This document shows, piece by piece, positions 24,612 to 32,999 of a DNA stretch of 64,000 bases; the stretch's first letter is position 1, and every line of letters begins with the position of its first letter. The stretch is taken from contig CANNFD010000001.1 in the NCBI GenBank assembly GCA_947503885.1, positions 372,001 through 436,000 of the forward strand, written 5' to 3'. Under the pieces are notes generated by a model, which saw only the letters and a list, made by a program, of their open reading frames with translations, was not told the DNA's origin and ran no database searches. The position numbers and the translations under genes are program-made. This DNA comes from an uncultured Olleya sp. Lineage in GTDB: Bacteria; Bacteroidota; Bacteroidia; Flavobacteriales; Flavobacteriaceae.

Positions 24612-26959
24612 TACACCAAGTTTAAAATTTCATGAATTAATCCTTCGCTTTGCTTTTCTAATTCAAGAATGTCTTGTGTCACTTCTTCTATACTTCTTAA
24701 AGGTGTGTGTTTATAGAAATATTTATTAAAACTGATTTCATAACCTATTTTGGTGTTGTCTAAATTAATCCAAGCTTCTTCTACGTGGGGTTGAACTTCT
24801 TGTTTAAAGTAAGTATGAATACTTTCTTTCAACGGAACATTCTCTGTATCTCTTAAATCACTTTCGGTTTCGTAGGTGATATATTCGCCTTTTCTATCGG
24901 TTGGATAGTATCCAAAATCCGCTAAATCTTCTTCTTTGCATCCTAAGTGGATAAGAAGATTTTGTAGTTTATCGCCCGTTAATTTTTCTTTCTTTTTAAT
25001 AACTTTTTCGGCTTCGGCATCATACCAACTAACTGCATTTAGAATGGCTTTTTTATCGGAAGCTGAAGCGTCTAATTTATCTGTCTTGATAACTTTATTA
25101 ACCTCTTTTTCAAAAACATTATAATCGTTATATAATGTATCGCCAAAGTGTGCTTCTAACTGCTTCGCTAATTTTACGTGGTGTTGGTGCTTTTTCCAAG
25201 TCTCCTTTTTAATTAGTTTCTTTTTATTAGCTGAAGACAGGTTTAAATCGTTTTGGTCGCACCATTCTAAAAGTTCCTCTGCGTGTGCACTAATGTCTTC
25301 ATAAACGCTTTCCCCAAAGGTTTCGTAGGCATATTTCATTGGTTCTTCTAAATACTTATCGTAGCGTAAGCTTTCCATGCGTTCTGCTGTAAACTGTGCT
25401 TTCAAACGTTTTGGACGTTCAATCGTCACTTTGTAGTAACCAAAATCTTCATTATCAAAAATCTGAGCCGCAATTTGGTTTTCGCCTTGGCTTTCCACAG
25501 CTTTCATATCGTTATACACCTCCAGAATTTCCGTTATATGTTCTGGTGCAAACTCACAGTTTTTGTTTCCTAAATTTTTACGCAGTTTTCTGTATAATTC
25601 TCCTGCGTCTATTAGCTGCACTTTTCCTTTACGGTGTGCCGCTTTATTATTACTTAAAATCCAGATATAGGTAGTAATCCCTGTATTATAGAATAAGTTG
25701 TTTGGCAATTGCACAATAGCTTCTAACCAATCGTTTTCTATAATATAACGACGAATATTACTCTCTCCTCCACCAGCATCACCCGTAAACAAACTACTTC
25801 CGTTATGTACCGAAGCAATACGTGTTCCTGTTGGGCTTTGGTGTAATGGTTTCATTTTGTTTACCATTTCCATTAAGAACAACAATTGCCCATCGGAAGA
25901 ACGTGGCGTGGCATCGACCTCTTCCTCCACTCCCCAATAATCTGAAAGCATTATTTTAAAACGGGGATCTATAACATCTTTACCGTCTTTGATGTATTTA
26001 AGCTCACTACTCCAAGATTTCCCATAAGGCGGATTGGATAGCATAAAGTCGAAGGTGGTTCCTGCAAATTCATCGGTAGATAAGGTAGAACCCACACGGA
26101 TGTTTTCGGGGTTATTCCCTTTAATCATCATATCACTTTTACAAATGGCGTAAGTTTCGTCGTTGATTTCCTTTCCGAAGAGATAGACATCACCCATAGC
26201 TCTAATAGCACCTTCTTCGTCTTTTATAAAGTTCTGAGATTCTGTAAGCATTCCCCCACTCCCACAAGCTGGATCGTAAATGGTCATTACTGGTGGAAGA
26301 CTCTCTTTAATTGGGTCGAAAATAATGTGTGTCATTAGCTCAATCACTTCACGAGGTGTAAAGTGCTCTCCTGCTTCTTCGTTATTTTCTTCGTTGAATT
26401 TACGAATCAACTCTTCAAACACATAGCCCATTCCTAAGTTAGACAAGGCTGGTAGTTTTCTACCTTCTGGGTCTTCTTTTTCGTAAGGGGTTAAGTTAAT
26501 ATATGGTGACGTGAATTTTTCCAACACATCTAACAGTACATCTTTGGTTGCCATGTGACGTACTTGACTACGCAGTTTGAATTTATCTACAATTTCCTTC
26601 ACATTAGGACTAAAACCGTTTAAATAGTCTTCAAAATTAGCTTGTAGAATTTGGGTACTATTGGTCGCGGTGTCTTTTATTTTTTGAAGTGTCCATTTGC
26701 TGGTATTGTAAAACACATAACCAGATGCTTCACGTAAACCGGTTTCATCCCATTCTGTAAACTTAGCTTCGTCACGCTGAAAAGCTAGTTCTTCTAGAAC
26801 GGCGTCTTTGGTAGGTTCTAATAGAGCATCTAATCGACGTAAAACTATCATTGGTAAGATCACATCTCTGTACTTTCCTCGTACATAGACATCTCTAAGG
26901 CAATCGTCTGCAATAGACCAAATAAAGGATACTAATTTATTGTGTGCGGATTTATTCAT
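24611..26959 (-). CDS. hsdM: Type I restriction enzyme, methyltransferase subunit (HsdM)
   Basis: N6-adenine methyltransferase subunit, 782 residues. The SAM-binding motif DPACGSGG lies near 230, preceded by the family phrase GEHFTPREVIELM, and the catalytic NPPY near 309 (MLSNPPYGKSW). The N-terminal HsdM_N helical domain is complete. The C-terminal 280 residues, rich in Lys and Glu, make it longer than classic HsdM (about 500), as in a known long subclass. It is the first gene of the seven-gene operon. A TATATTTA -7-like sequence lies on this strand at 27035-27028, about 70 bases before the start. Confidence 0.95.
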   Translation of the reverse strand: MNKSAHNKLVSFIWSIADDCLRDVYVRGKYRDVILPMIVLRRLDALLEPTKDAVLEELAFQRDEAKFTEWDETGLREASGYVFYNTSKWTLQKIKDTATNSTQILQANFEDYLNGFSPNVKEIVDKFKLRSQVRHMATKDVLLDVLEKFTSPYINLTPYEKEDPEGRKLPALSNLGMGYVFEELIRKFNEENNEEAGEHFTPREVIELMTHIIFDPIKESLPPVMTIYDPACGSGGMLTESQNFIKDEEGAIRAMGDVYLFGKEINDETYAICKSDMMIKGNNPENIRVGSTLSTDEFAGTTFDFMLSNPPYGKSWSSELKYIKDGKDVIDPRFKIMLSDYWGVEEEVDATPRSSDGQLLFLMEMVNKMKPLHQSPTGTRIASVHNGSSLFTGDAGGGESNIRRYIIENDWLEAIVQLPNNLFYNTGITTYIWILSNNKAAHRKGKVQLIDAGELYRKLRKNLGNKNCEFAPEHITEILEVYNDMKAVESQGENQIAAQIFDNEDFGYYKVTIERPKRLKAQFTAERMESLRYDKYLEEPMKYAYETFGESVYEDISAHAEELLEWCDQNDLNLSSANKKKLIKKETWKKHQHHVKLAKQLEAHFGDTLYNDYNVFEKEVNKVIKTDKLDASASDKKAILNAVSWYDAEAEKVIKKKEKLTGDKLQNLLIHLGCKEEDLADFGYYPTDRKGEYITYETESDLRDTENVPLKESIHTYFKQEVQPHVEEAWINLDNTKIGYEISFNKYFYKHTPLRSIEEVTQDILELEKQSEGLIHEILNLV

Positions 26960-27135
26960 CTATAAATAAATGTTATTTTGTTATTTGTTTGTAAAAAACT
27001 ATACAATCAGAAAAAAAAGGGAGAGTCTAAATATAAAACTTTTTTAAAATGTAACCTTATAGAAACAGGCTATTTTTAGTGCATTTCACCGAATAATTAC
27101 GCCTACCCTAACAACCTACTAATTATCAACTATTT

Positions 27136-27177
27136 AACACTAGGTGTTGATTATATAAATGGATATGTTTATATTTG
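27136..27177 (+). promoter_or_regulatory. Promoter with overlapping inverted repeat for a small RNA
   Basis: TTG at 27147-27149 and TATATTTG at 27170-27177 are 20 bases apart, a full Bacteroidota promoter with no open frame behind it. An inverted repeat AACAC-TAG-GTGTT (27136-27148) overlaps the -33 element and could be an operator. Confidence 0.65.
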
Positions 27178-27183
27178 TACTGT

Positions 27184-27277
27184 AATTTATTACACGAATG
27201 GGTAAGAAACATTCAAGACCTTATTAAAACAAGCCTAAAAAACGAGATTCTAACTGCATTTTTAGGCTTTTTTTATG
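27184..27277 (+). ncRNA. Candidate small RNA (about 90 nt) with own promoter and terminator
   Basis: Begins about 7 bases after the -7 element and ends at a strong terminator. Hairpin 1: GAATG-GGTAAGAAA-CATTC (27196-27214). Hairpin 2: AAGCCTAAAAA / TTTTTAGGCTT (27231-27241 and 27259-27269) with loop ACGAGATTCTAACTGCA, followed by a T-run. Bases 27201-27256 recur as a diverged copy at 27524-27579, over the 3' end of the HU-like gene. Because that gene runs on the minus strand, this RNA would be complementary to its mRNA end in two blocks (25 of 26 and 15 of 15 bases). No known RNA family recognised. Confidence 0.5.
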
Positions 27278-27404
27278 CTTATAATTGGCGTAAATAATAG
27301 TGCGTTCTAGCAGCTTTTAATCCAGTTTGTGTATCTAAACTCGTAAAAAAGTACTGCAACCCTTAATACTCCCACCTGTACCACTAAAAAAGGCCTAACA
27401 ATTA

Positions 27405-27492
27405 ATAAGGTGCGCAACACGACTAACGGTGTTGGGCAACTGACCTAGTAAAGTACCGCAACGTGCTGCACTAAGTTGCGCAACAACCCAGC
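27405..27492. repeat. Four 22-bp iterons (core GCGCAAC)
   Basis: Cores GCGCAAC (27412), GGGCAAC (27434), CCGCAAC (27456) and GCGCAAC (27478) start exactly 22 bases apart, two DNA turns, so all face one side of the helix. The fourth forms the palindrome GTTGCGCAAC. Spacers differ. It resembles an array of protein-binding sites. The rest of 27280-27400 shows nothing I recognise. Confidence 0.65.
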
Positions 27493-27590
27493 TAATTTTA
27501 GCGCATAAAAAAAGGCCTTGAGTGGTAAGAAACACTCAAGACCTTATTATCACAAAAATAAACTACGAGATTCTAACTGGCTTTTTTGTA
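27493..27590 (+). other. Second, partial copy of the small-RNA element at the HU-like gene end
   Basis: Relative to the copy at 27170-27277, a -7-like TAATTTTA lies at 27493-27500, exactly 31 bases before the shared GGTAAG in both copies. Hairpin 1 is CTTGAGTG-GTAAGAAA-CACTCAAG (27517-27540); an A:T pair of the first copy is G:C here, a compensatory change. The 15-base block ACGAGATTCTAACTG is identical and flanked by a weaker stem ACAAAAA / TTTTTGT. No -33 at the matching place. The block includes the stop codon of the HU-like gene. Confidence 0.45.
27507..27546 (-). terminator. Terminator of the HU-like gene
   Basis: On the minus strand the stem CTTGAGTG / CACTCAAG, extended by AAGG / CCTT pairs, is followed by a run of seven T. 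It begins 27 bases after the stop codon. The same hairpin is hairpin 1 of the repeated RNA-like element. Confidence 0.75.
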
Positions 27591-27956
27591 GCTTAAATCT
27601 GTTAGCAAACTGCGTAAGCGTTTACCAGGTCTAAATAAAACACGAGCTTTAGTAATTAAGCTAGCGTTAACTTCTTCTGGTGTGTCACGACCATCAGAAC
27701 TGACACTGACTTGAAAATTACCCAAACGTCCTAGTTTAACTATACGACCTTGATCTAATGACCGGATGATATTACGCTCTAACGAGAGTAATACTGCATA
27801 ACAGTCAGACTCGGTTACAGTACACTCGTAAGCAATTTGCTCCGATAGTACATCTAAATCTACTTCGCCATCTGCTATCGCCGATGCGTAGTACTTCTCA
27901 GGTAACGTAATGTCCTGAGGATTTCTTTTGGCTTGCGCCTTAAATTTAATTGCCAT
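27573..27956 (-). CDS. HU-related DNA-binding protein
   Basis: 127-residue member of the Bacteroidota HU-related (TIGR01201-like) family of histone-like proteins, which bend and compact DNA. Family marks are the opening MAIKFKAQAKRNPQD, the helix YECTVTESDCYAVLLSLERN and the arm region VKLGRLGNFQVSVSSDG followed by ARVLFRPGKRLR. Length is usual. The stop codon lies within a sequence block shared with the small-RNA candidate downstream, so the gene end may be under RNA-level control. Single gene with its own terminator. Confidence 0.85.
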   Translation of the reverse strand: MAIKFKAQAKRNPQDITLPEKYYASAIADGEVDLDVLSEQIAYECTVTESDCYAVLLSLERNIIRSLDQGRIVKLGRLGNFQVSVSSDGRDTPEEVNASLITKARVLFRPGKRLRSLLTDLSYKKAS

Positions 27957-28404
27957 AGGCTTTCTAAATTTGAATTAAAATTAATAAAAAATATTTTGTC
28001 TTAGTACACCTAAGTGCCTAACTGACAGTACAAAGATTATAAAAACATTGCTAACTAGAAAACAAAGTTATTAACGGTTACATGGTAGAAAACAGGGTGT
28101 AAATACAGGTGTTTTTAGGCCAAAAACAGTAGTTGGACGGTATAATATTACCATATATCCTAAAATGACATTTTAGACTTAACATATTGTATTTGAATGA
28201 AATACAAATTAATCACACCAATGTTAATAAGTCCAAATCAAAAATTGACCCTTTTACGTCAATTGCCACTAAAAAAACTATAATACGCTATTTTAAACAC
28301 CGTTTTAAGCACTTTTTACACATCGACATGGTAGTTGGTGCTGTATTTAAATTTAAAACGCTTAGAGGGATTGTTTTAGGGTAGTCTATAAAGCAGAAAA
28401 CATC

Positions 28405-28447
28405 TGACTATTATCATAGTTTTTAAACTAATTAAGGGGTATATTTA
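28405..28447 (+). promoter_or_regulatory. FNR-like box and -7 element upstream of a small RNA candidate
   Basis: TGACTATTATCA (28405-28416) fits TGAY-N4-ATCA, and TATATTTA (28440-28447) is a near-match to the -7 consensus. The box centre is 29.5 bases before the first T of the -7 element, the same distance as at three other promoters in this cluster. No -33 TTG is present, as expected for an activated promoter. Confidence 0.6.
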
Positions 28448-28452
28448 TAATG

Positions 28453-28531
28453 TAATTAAAAGGGAGTTAAAGCTTTTATAATTACATGCTATTAATCAAA
28501 AAAAAGCCAGGTCACGCTCCTGGCTTTTTTT
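28453..28531 (+). ncRNA. Candidate stress-regulated small RNA (about 80 nt)
   Basis: No open frame follows the FNR-like promoter; instead there are two stem-loops. The first (28451-28486) pairs TGTAATT-AAAAG with CTTTT-AT-AATTACA around a loop GGAGTTAAAG. The second is the terminator GCCAGG-TCACGCT-CCTGGC (28506-28524) with an A-run before and seven T after. The size and design recall FNR-controlled sRNAs such as enterobacterial FnrS, but there is no sequence similarity to claim. The 57-base loop sequence and target are unknown. The rest of 27957-28400 shows no supported gene. Confidence 0.5.
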
Positions 28532-28566
28532 ATAGGCTAAAACAACGTACAGTTAAGCCCATAAGC

Positions 28567-28609
28567 TGACAAATATCATAGTTTAAACAGTGTGAAAGAC
28601 TTATATTTA
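28567..28609 (+). promoter_or_regulatory. FNR-like box and -7 element of the usp operon
   Basis: TGACAAATATCA (28567-28578) and TATATTTA (28602-28609), centre-to-T spacing 29.5 bases. The three-gene universal stress operon starts 26 bases after the -7 element. The box is followed by CATAGTTTAAAC, which also follows the box at 28405 with two extra T. Confidence 0.65.
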
Positions 28610-28634
28610 AGTTAATTATAAAACCACGTTAATT

Positions 28635-29480
28635 ATGACCAAACTATTGATTCCTACAGATTTTTCTGAAAATGCGCTGAACGCCATCAGGTACGCTTTA
28701 GAATTTTTTAAGTATCAAAAGACTAAGTTTTATTTTATGCATGCCTACCAAACGGAAGTCTATAATCATAAAGACTTAGTTACCCGTGATGATTATAAGG
28801 CGGTTTTGGCACGTGTTAAAAAACAATCCGAAACCAATTTAGAAACCCTATTACAAACCGTTAAGCAGTTATCGCCTAACCCAAACTTTGAATACATTAC
28901 AATATCGGCTAATAATGCGCTTGTTGATGAAGCGGATGTTTTAGTAGATAGTAAAAACATAGATCTTATTGTTATGGGGACCAAAGGACAGTCCAACACT
29001 AACAGTATTACTTTTGGTAGCAACACCCTACAGGTTTTAAAATATGTAAAATGTCCGGTATTAGCAATACCAAAAGACTATAAGTACAGCCCACCAAAAC
29101 AGGCACTGTTTCCTACCAATTTTTTGATTCCGTATAAACGTAGAGAATTAAAATTATTATGCGACCTACTAGCGCCCTACCGAACAAAAATAGAATTGCT
29201 TTATGTTTCTAGAAGCAGCAACTTATCCCTTAGACAGGAAGACAACAAAACGTTTTTAGAACAAACCGTTTGTAAAAACGAGTTGACTTATAATAGTATT
29301 GAAGGTAAAAATATTGAAGCAACAATAAACACCTATGCTACCAAAAACAAGTTTGATTTTATAATCATGGTCAATACACAACATTCCTATTTAGAAAACA
29401 TCTTGTTTCACTCGACTGTTGACAAGGTTAGCTTAAAAATAGGAGCGCCTTTATTAGTCATGCAAAATTTAAGACGCTAA
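28635..29480 (+). CDS. Universal stress protein, two UspA domains (first of a three-gene operon)
   Basis: Cytoplasmic stress protein of 281 residues made of two UspA folds. The first domain opens LLIPTDFSENALNAIRYAL and has the ATP-binding pattern MGTKGxxxxxxxxFGSNT near 117-132 with CPVLAIP after it. The second domain (from about 155) keeps the fold (FIIMVNTQHSYLENILFHST) but lost the glycine-rich nucleotide motif. In Bacteroidota such tandem Usp proteins accompany redox or starvation regulators. It leads an operon with two paralogues 18 and 13 bases apart, behind an FNR-like box. Confidence 0.9.
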   Translation: MTKLLIPTDFSENALNAIRYALEFFKYQKTKFYFMHAYQTEVYNHKDLVTRDDYKAVLARVKKQSETNLETLLQTVKQLSPNPNFEYITISANNALVDEADVLVDSKNIDLIVMGTKGQSNTNSITFGSNTLQVLKYVKCPVLAIPKDYKYSPPKQALFPTNFLIPYKRRELKLLCDLLAPYRTKIELLYVSRSSNLSLRQEDNKTFLEQTVCKNELTYNSIEGKNIEATINTYATKNKFDFIIMVNTQHSYLENILFHSTVDKVSLKIGAPLLVMQNLRR

Positions 29481-29498
29481 TTTATAAACCATCACATC

Positions 29499-30344
29499 AT
29501 GTTAAAAATACTATTACCTACAGATTTTTCGGATAATTCTTGGAATGCAATTAGTTACGCGCTTCAACTATATAAAAACCAAAACTGTGTATTTACTTTA
29601 TTGCATACTTATACTCCTGTGATTTACCACTCGGAGTATATGAATAACAACACCTTTGAGGTGGATGTGTTTAACGCTATGGTCGATACTTCTAAAAACA
29701 AACTAGACGCATTGGCTAAAAAAATAGAGTCCCAATTTAATAACCCTAAGCATACCATTGCGCAACTCTCGGCTTTTAACACCTTAACTGACGAGATCAG
29801 TCAATTATACGATGCTGGGGTGATGGATCAGATTATAATGGGTACAAAAGGGGCGTCGGGAATTAAAGAGGTCTTATTTGGCTCTAATACCATCCATGTG
29901 ATTAATTCGGCAAAATGTCCTGTAATGGCTATTCCTGATGCGTTTACGTTTGAAGCACCTCATGATATTTTATTTCCGTCTGACTATCACATACCGTTTC
30001 AGCAAAAACAAATCCAACCTATCCTAGCTATTGCAACTGCCTATCATGCTAGAGTTAATGTTTTAAATGTCAAATATCAAGAGGAATTAACACCGCAACA
30101 AGAGGCTAATCGAAAAACATTAGAAGGCTACTTTAACAATATTGCCCATTTGTTTCATAGTGTTGACAATCAAAATGTATCTGAAGCGCTAAAATCCTTT
30201 CAAATGACCACAAAAATTAATATATTGGTGATGCTGAACAATAAGCGTTCATTTTTTGAAAACTTATTTTTTAAATCGAAGATTAAGCAAATCGGATTTG
30301 ACTTAACGGTGCCGTTTTTAGTCATTCCATCAACTTATAAATAA
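29499..30344 (+). CDS. Universal stress protein, two UspA domains (second of operon)
   Basis: 281 residues, paralogue of the preceding gene. The N-terminal domain has ILLPTDFSDNSWNAISYAL and the complete nucleotide motif MGTKGASGIKEVLFGSNT; the C-terminal domain is degenerate (ILVMLNNKRSFFENLFFKSK). Differences from its neighbours are spread along the protein, so these are old duplications kept as separate genes rather than recent copies. Starts 18 bases after the first gene of the operon and has no promoter of its own that I can see. Confidence 0.9.
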   Translation: MLKILLPTDFSDNSWNAISYALQLYKNQNCVFTLLHTYTPVIYHSEYMNNNTFEVDVFNAMVDTSKNKLDALAKKIESQFNNPKHTIAQLSAFNTLTDEISQLYDAGVMDQIIMGTKGASGIKEVLFGSNTIHVINSAKCPVMAIPDAFTFEAPHDILFPSDYHIPFQQKQIQPILAIATAYHARVNVLNVKYQEELTPQQEANRKTLEGYFNNIAHLFHSVDNQNVSEALKSFQMTTKINILVMLNNKRSFFENLFFKSKIKQIGFDLTVPFLVIPSTYK

Positions 30345-30357
30345 TTTAAATTAATTT

Positions 30358-31194
30358 ATGAAAACATCCATTTTAATTCCTACAGATTTTTCAGGTAACG
30401 CGTTAAGCGCGCTAGAATATGCACAACACCTTTATAGTGATAAATCGTGCACATTTTACCTGTTACATGCTTGGACTGCAGATGTTGCCAGCTCCAGGAC
30501 CTACATTACCTCTAAATACATTAGTACTATACAAGACGCTACTAGAAAAGAATTAAATGCGTTTAAAACTAAAATTGAAGCCAATAACACCAATCCAAAC
30601 CATACGTTTGAAACTATTTTTACTACTAAGTCACTAAGAGAAGCGATTGAAATTGTAGTGGACAAATACGCTATTAACTTCTTGTTTATGGGTACTAAAG
30701 GGGTTACAAAATCGTCACAAATTATTTTTGGTAGTAATACCGTTAATGTGATTAAAAGAATTAAGAGCTGTCCCGTTGTTGTTATCCCAGATGCTTACGA
30801 GTATCAAGCGCCTAAAAACATTGGATTTGCAACCGATTACAATCGTAAAAATGGTAAAGAATTAGCGCCTTTAAAAGAATTGGCAGCAATACACCAGTCT
30901 GAAATTAAAATTGCACATATTGGTTATGAAGACCAACTTACCGAACTACAAAACACCAATCTAACCAGATTAAAAGACTTTTTAAATGCCTCTCCAATAA
31001 GTCTATATTGGATGCCTGATGAAACTAGTAAAACGGACCTTATTAATCAATTTATTAATGACGAAGACATTAACTTTTTAACATTAATAAACTACGAACA
31101 TAGTTTTATTGAAAACTTACTTAATGAGCCTGTGATTAAAAATGTAGGTTCCAACCCAACCATCCCATTGCTAATTATCCCTTATGAAGGCTAA
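30358..31194 (+). CDS. Universal stress protein, two UspA domains (third of operon)
   Basis: 278 residues with SILIPTDFSGNALSALEYA at the start and MGTKGVTKSSQIIFGSNT as nucleotide motif in the first domain; the second domain again lacks the motif (FLTLINYEHSFIENLLNEPV). Last gene of the operon; a strong bidirectional terminator follows at 31244. The three proteins could form mixed dimers, which is inference from family behaviour. Confidence 0.9.
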   Translation: MKTSILIPTDFSGNALSALEYAQHLYSDKSCTFYLLHAWTADVASSRTYITSKYISTIQDATRKELNAFKTKIEANNTNPNHTFETIFTTKSLREAIEIVVDKYAINFLFMGTKGVTKSSQIIFGSNTVNVIKRIKSCPVVVIPDAYEYQAPKNIGFATDYNRKNGKELAPLKELAAIHQSEIKIAHIGYEDQLTELQNTNLTRLKDFLNASPISLYWMPDETSKTDLINQFINDEDINFLTLINYEHSFIENLLNEPVIKNVGSNPTIPLLIIPYEG

Positions 31195-31243
31195 TGGACT
31201 AAGGTTAGCGTCATACCTCTTTTCAACAGAAAAATATAATTAA

Positions 31244-31280
31244 TAAAAAAAAAGAGCTACTAAGTAGCTCTTTTTTTTAT
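31244..31280. terminator. Bidirectional terminator between usp operon and the PNPOx-like gene
   Basis: AAAGAGCTACT / AGTAGCTCTTT with a two-base loop, A-run on the left and T-run on the right. Serves the convergent operons. Confidence 0.9.
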
Positions 31281-31296
31281 GCCTGTAACCAACTAA

Positions 31297-31761
31297 TTAG
31301 ATTGTAAAGTCAGTTCGTTTTTTTCCTGTAACGGTTTCAATTTTTATAATAAATACAGCCGGGATATTGTCCTTGTAAATTTTACTTGAAAAGTCACTGA
31401 TAAAATTAGCTTTAGTCTGTTCTTTTTCTAAAATAATAGCTTTAATCCCTAACGAGAATTTATGCAAATAGGCTTTGGCATCACTCCCAAAATGTTGCTC
31501 AAATTGCCCATGAACCAATACCGATTTCCAGTTAGTAATAGTGTCAACATCCGAAACCAATAGTGATACTGTAGGGTGTTTACGCATAGCATTCATTTTA
31601 TGCCCATCGCCAGAGTAGCATATAATGGCGTTGCTGTCTTTATCAAAAAAATAAGTGATGGGTATTACAAAAGGGGTGTTATTAAATATATACCCCAGTT
31701 GACCAATGTAATTGTTTTCTAAAATATAGTCTTTTTCTTTAGCTTCTAAATTTTTAAACAT
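31297..31761 (-). CDS. Pyridoxamine 5'-phosphate oxidase-family flavin-binding protein
   Basis: Split-barrel FMN-binding protein of 154 residues, of the NimA/PNPOx-like type (GQLGYIFNNTPFVIPITYFF, CYSGDGHKMNAMRKHPTVSLLV, WKSVLVHGQFE). Members reduce or bind flavin-dependent substrates, often under redox stress. The open frame extends to a TTG at 31809 that abuts the cbpM stop, but the family alignment favours the ATG at 31761 (MFKNLEAKEKDYIL). It is the last gene of the chaperone operon, which makes a stress role likely. Confidence 0.8.
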   Translation of the reverse strand: MFKNLEAKEKDYILENNYIGQLGYIFNNTPFVIPITYFFDKDSNAIICYSGDGHKMNAMRKHPTVSLLVSDVDTITNWKSVLVHGQFEQHFGSDAKAYLHKFSLGIKAIILEKEQTKANFISDFSSKIYKDNIPAVFIIKIETVTGKKRTDFTI

Positions 31762-31809
31762 GGTTTTTAATGTATTAAATAGTTGTAGTGTTTGCGGTTT
31801 GTCGGTCAA

Positions 31810-32106
31810 TTATAAATCTTCATATAATCGTAATTTATTATGCAAAGTGGTGACTTCATTTTGCAAGCGTTCTACCCGTTGCAATAAATTGTACACGACA
31901 TCCAATCCTTCTAAATTTATATTAAGTTCAAAATGTAAACGGATCATTTTTTCAATCTCGTTAATTTGTGTTGTTTTTATAAAACGGTCATTATCCGCTA
32001 CTACCACCTCAATCAACTCGTACTCCTGTAAAGCCTTTATAAAGGTGTTGGGCACATTATAATGCGTACAAATGGTCGTTATAGAAATTAAATCTGTAGC
32101 TGCCAT
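31810..32106 (-). CDS. cbpM: Chaperone modulator CbpM
   Basis: 98-residue MerR-like helical protein that binds the J-domain of CbpA and inhibits it. The sequence ISITTICTHYNVPNTFIKAL, a short YELIEV strand and the C-terminal coiled coil (LLQRVERLQNEVTTLHNKL) fit the family. It lies two bases after cbpA in the usual cbpA-cbpM order. Confidence 0.88.
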   Translation of the reverse strand: MAATDLISITTICTHYNVPNTFIKALQEYELIEVVVADNDRFIKTTQINEIEKMIRLHFELNINLEGLDVVYNLLQRVERLQNEVTTLHNKLRLYEDL

Positions 32107-32108
32107 AA

Positions 32109-32999
32109 TTATCTAAGGTTTTGAAGTTGAGTAAATAATTCTTTTTCTTTATCGGTCAGTTTTGTTGGTGTTTTTAGCTGATAGGTAATGTATAAATCGC
32201 CAAATTCTCCTTCGTTTTTATACTTAGGAAATCCCTTGCCTTTTAACTTAACTTTAGTTCCGTTTTGGGTTTCTGGCGCAATTGTTAGTTTGACTTTACC
32301 GTCAAAAGTATCTACCATCAAATCACCACCTAATAGTGCAGTATATAAATCTAAATCCACAGTGGTGTATAAATGGGCTTTATCTCTTTTAAATTTTGAA
32401 TGGTTTTGGATGGCAAACTCAATATACAAATCGCCATTAGGCCCTCCATTAACCCCTTTACCACCATGTCCTTTAATTTTAATGGTCTGACCGTTTTCTA
32501 CACCTGCAGGAATAGTAATGCGTAAGTTTTTATTATTAACGGTTATTGTACGTTTATGGGTTTTAAAAACATCTTTTAAATCCAATTGAAGTGTGGCATT
32601 AAAATCTTGCCCCTTAAATCGCACATGTCTTTGTCGGCCACCAGAAGCTTGACCACCAAACATACTGCCAAATATATCTTCAAAATCTTGACCAGAATAC
32701 GCGTCACCACTTCCTGATTGACTTTGATACGCACGTTGTTGTTGCTGCTGTTTGGCTTGCTCATAGGCTTCGGAGTTTTTCCAATGCTCGCCATACTGGT
32801 CGTACTTTTTTCGATGTTCAGGATTGCTTAACACCTCGTTAGCCTCATTAATTTCTTTAAATTTCTTTTCTGCGTCTTTATCATTAGGGTTTAAATCCGG
32901 GTGGTATTTACGCGCTAATTTTCTATAAGCTTTTTTAATCTCGCTTTCTGTTGCGGATTTTGAAAGGCCTAAGGTTTTATAATAATCTATCACTGCCAT
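32109..32999 (-). CDS. cbpA: DnaJ-family co-chaperone CbpA
   Basis: 296-residue class-B J-protein: J-domain 1-70 with the HPD motif ([19 protein letters not shown]), a Gln/Gly-rich linker ([16 protein letters not shown]), then two beta-barrel client-binding domains ([31 protein letters not shown]). No zinc-finger cysteines, as expected for CbpA. It works with DnaK and also binds DNA in E. coli. Neighbours: a short hypothetical gene directly upstream with no gap, cbpM downstream. Confidence 0.95.
   Translation of the reverse strand: MAVIDYYKTLGLSKSATESEIKKAYRKLARKYHPDLNPNDKDAEKKFKEINEANEVLSNPEHRKKYDQYGEHWKNSEAYEQAKQQQQQRAYQSQSGSGDAYSGQDFEDIFGSMFGGQASGGRQRHVRFKGQDFNATLQLDLKDVFKTHKRTITVNNKNLRITIPAGVENGQTIKIKGHGGKGVNGGPNGDLYIEFAIQNHSKFKRDKAHLYTTVDLDLYTALLGGDLMVDTFDGKVKLTIAPETQNGTKVKLKGKGFPKYKNEGEFGDLYITYQLKTPTKLTDKEKELFTQLQNLR

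Noticed and set aside
27201-27579. The 56-bp direct repeats as attachment sites of an integrated element
   Set aside because: Only about 270 bases lie between them, with no integrase, and the differences preserve hairpin pairing, which fits a duplicated RNA element better.
28187-28384. 65-codon open frame starting TTG
   Set aside because: No ATG, low-complexity Lys/Phe/His-rich product with no fold signal, no promoter; more likely chance in AT-rich DNA.
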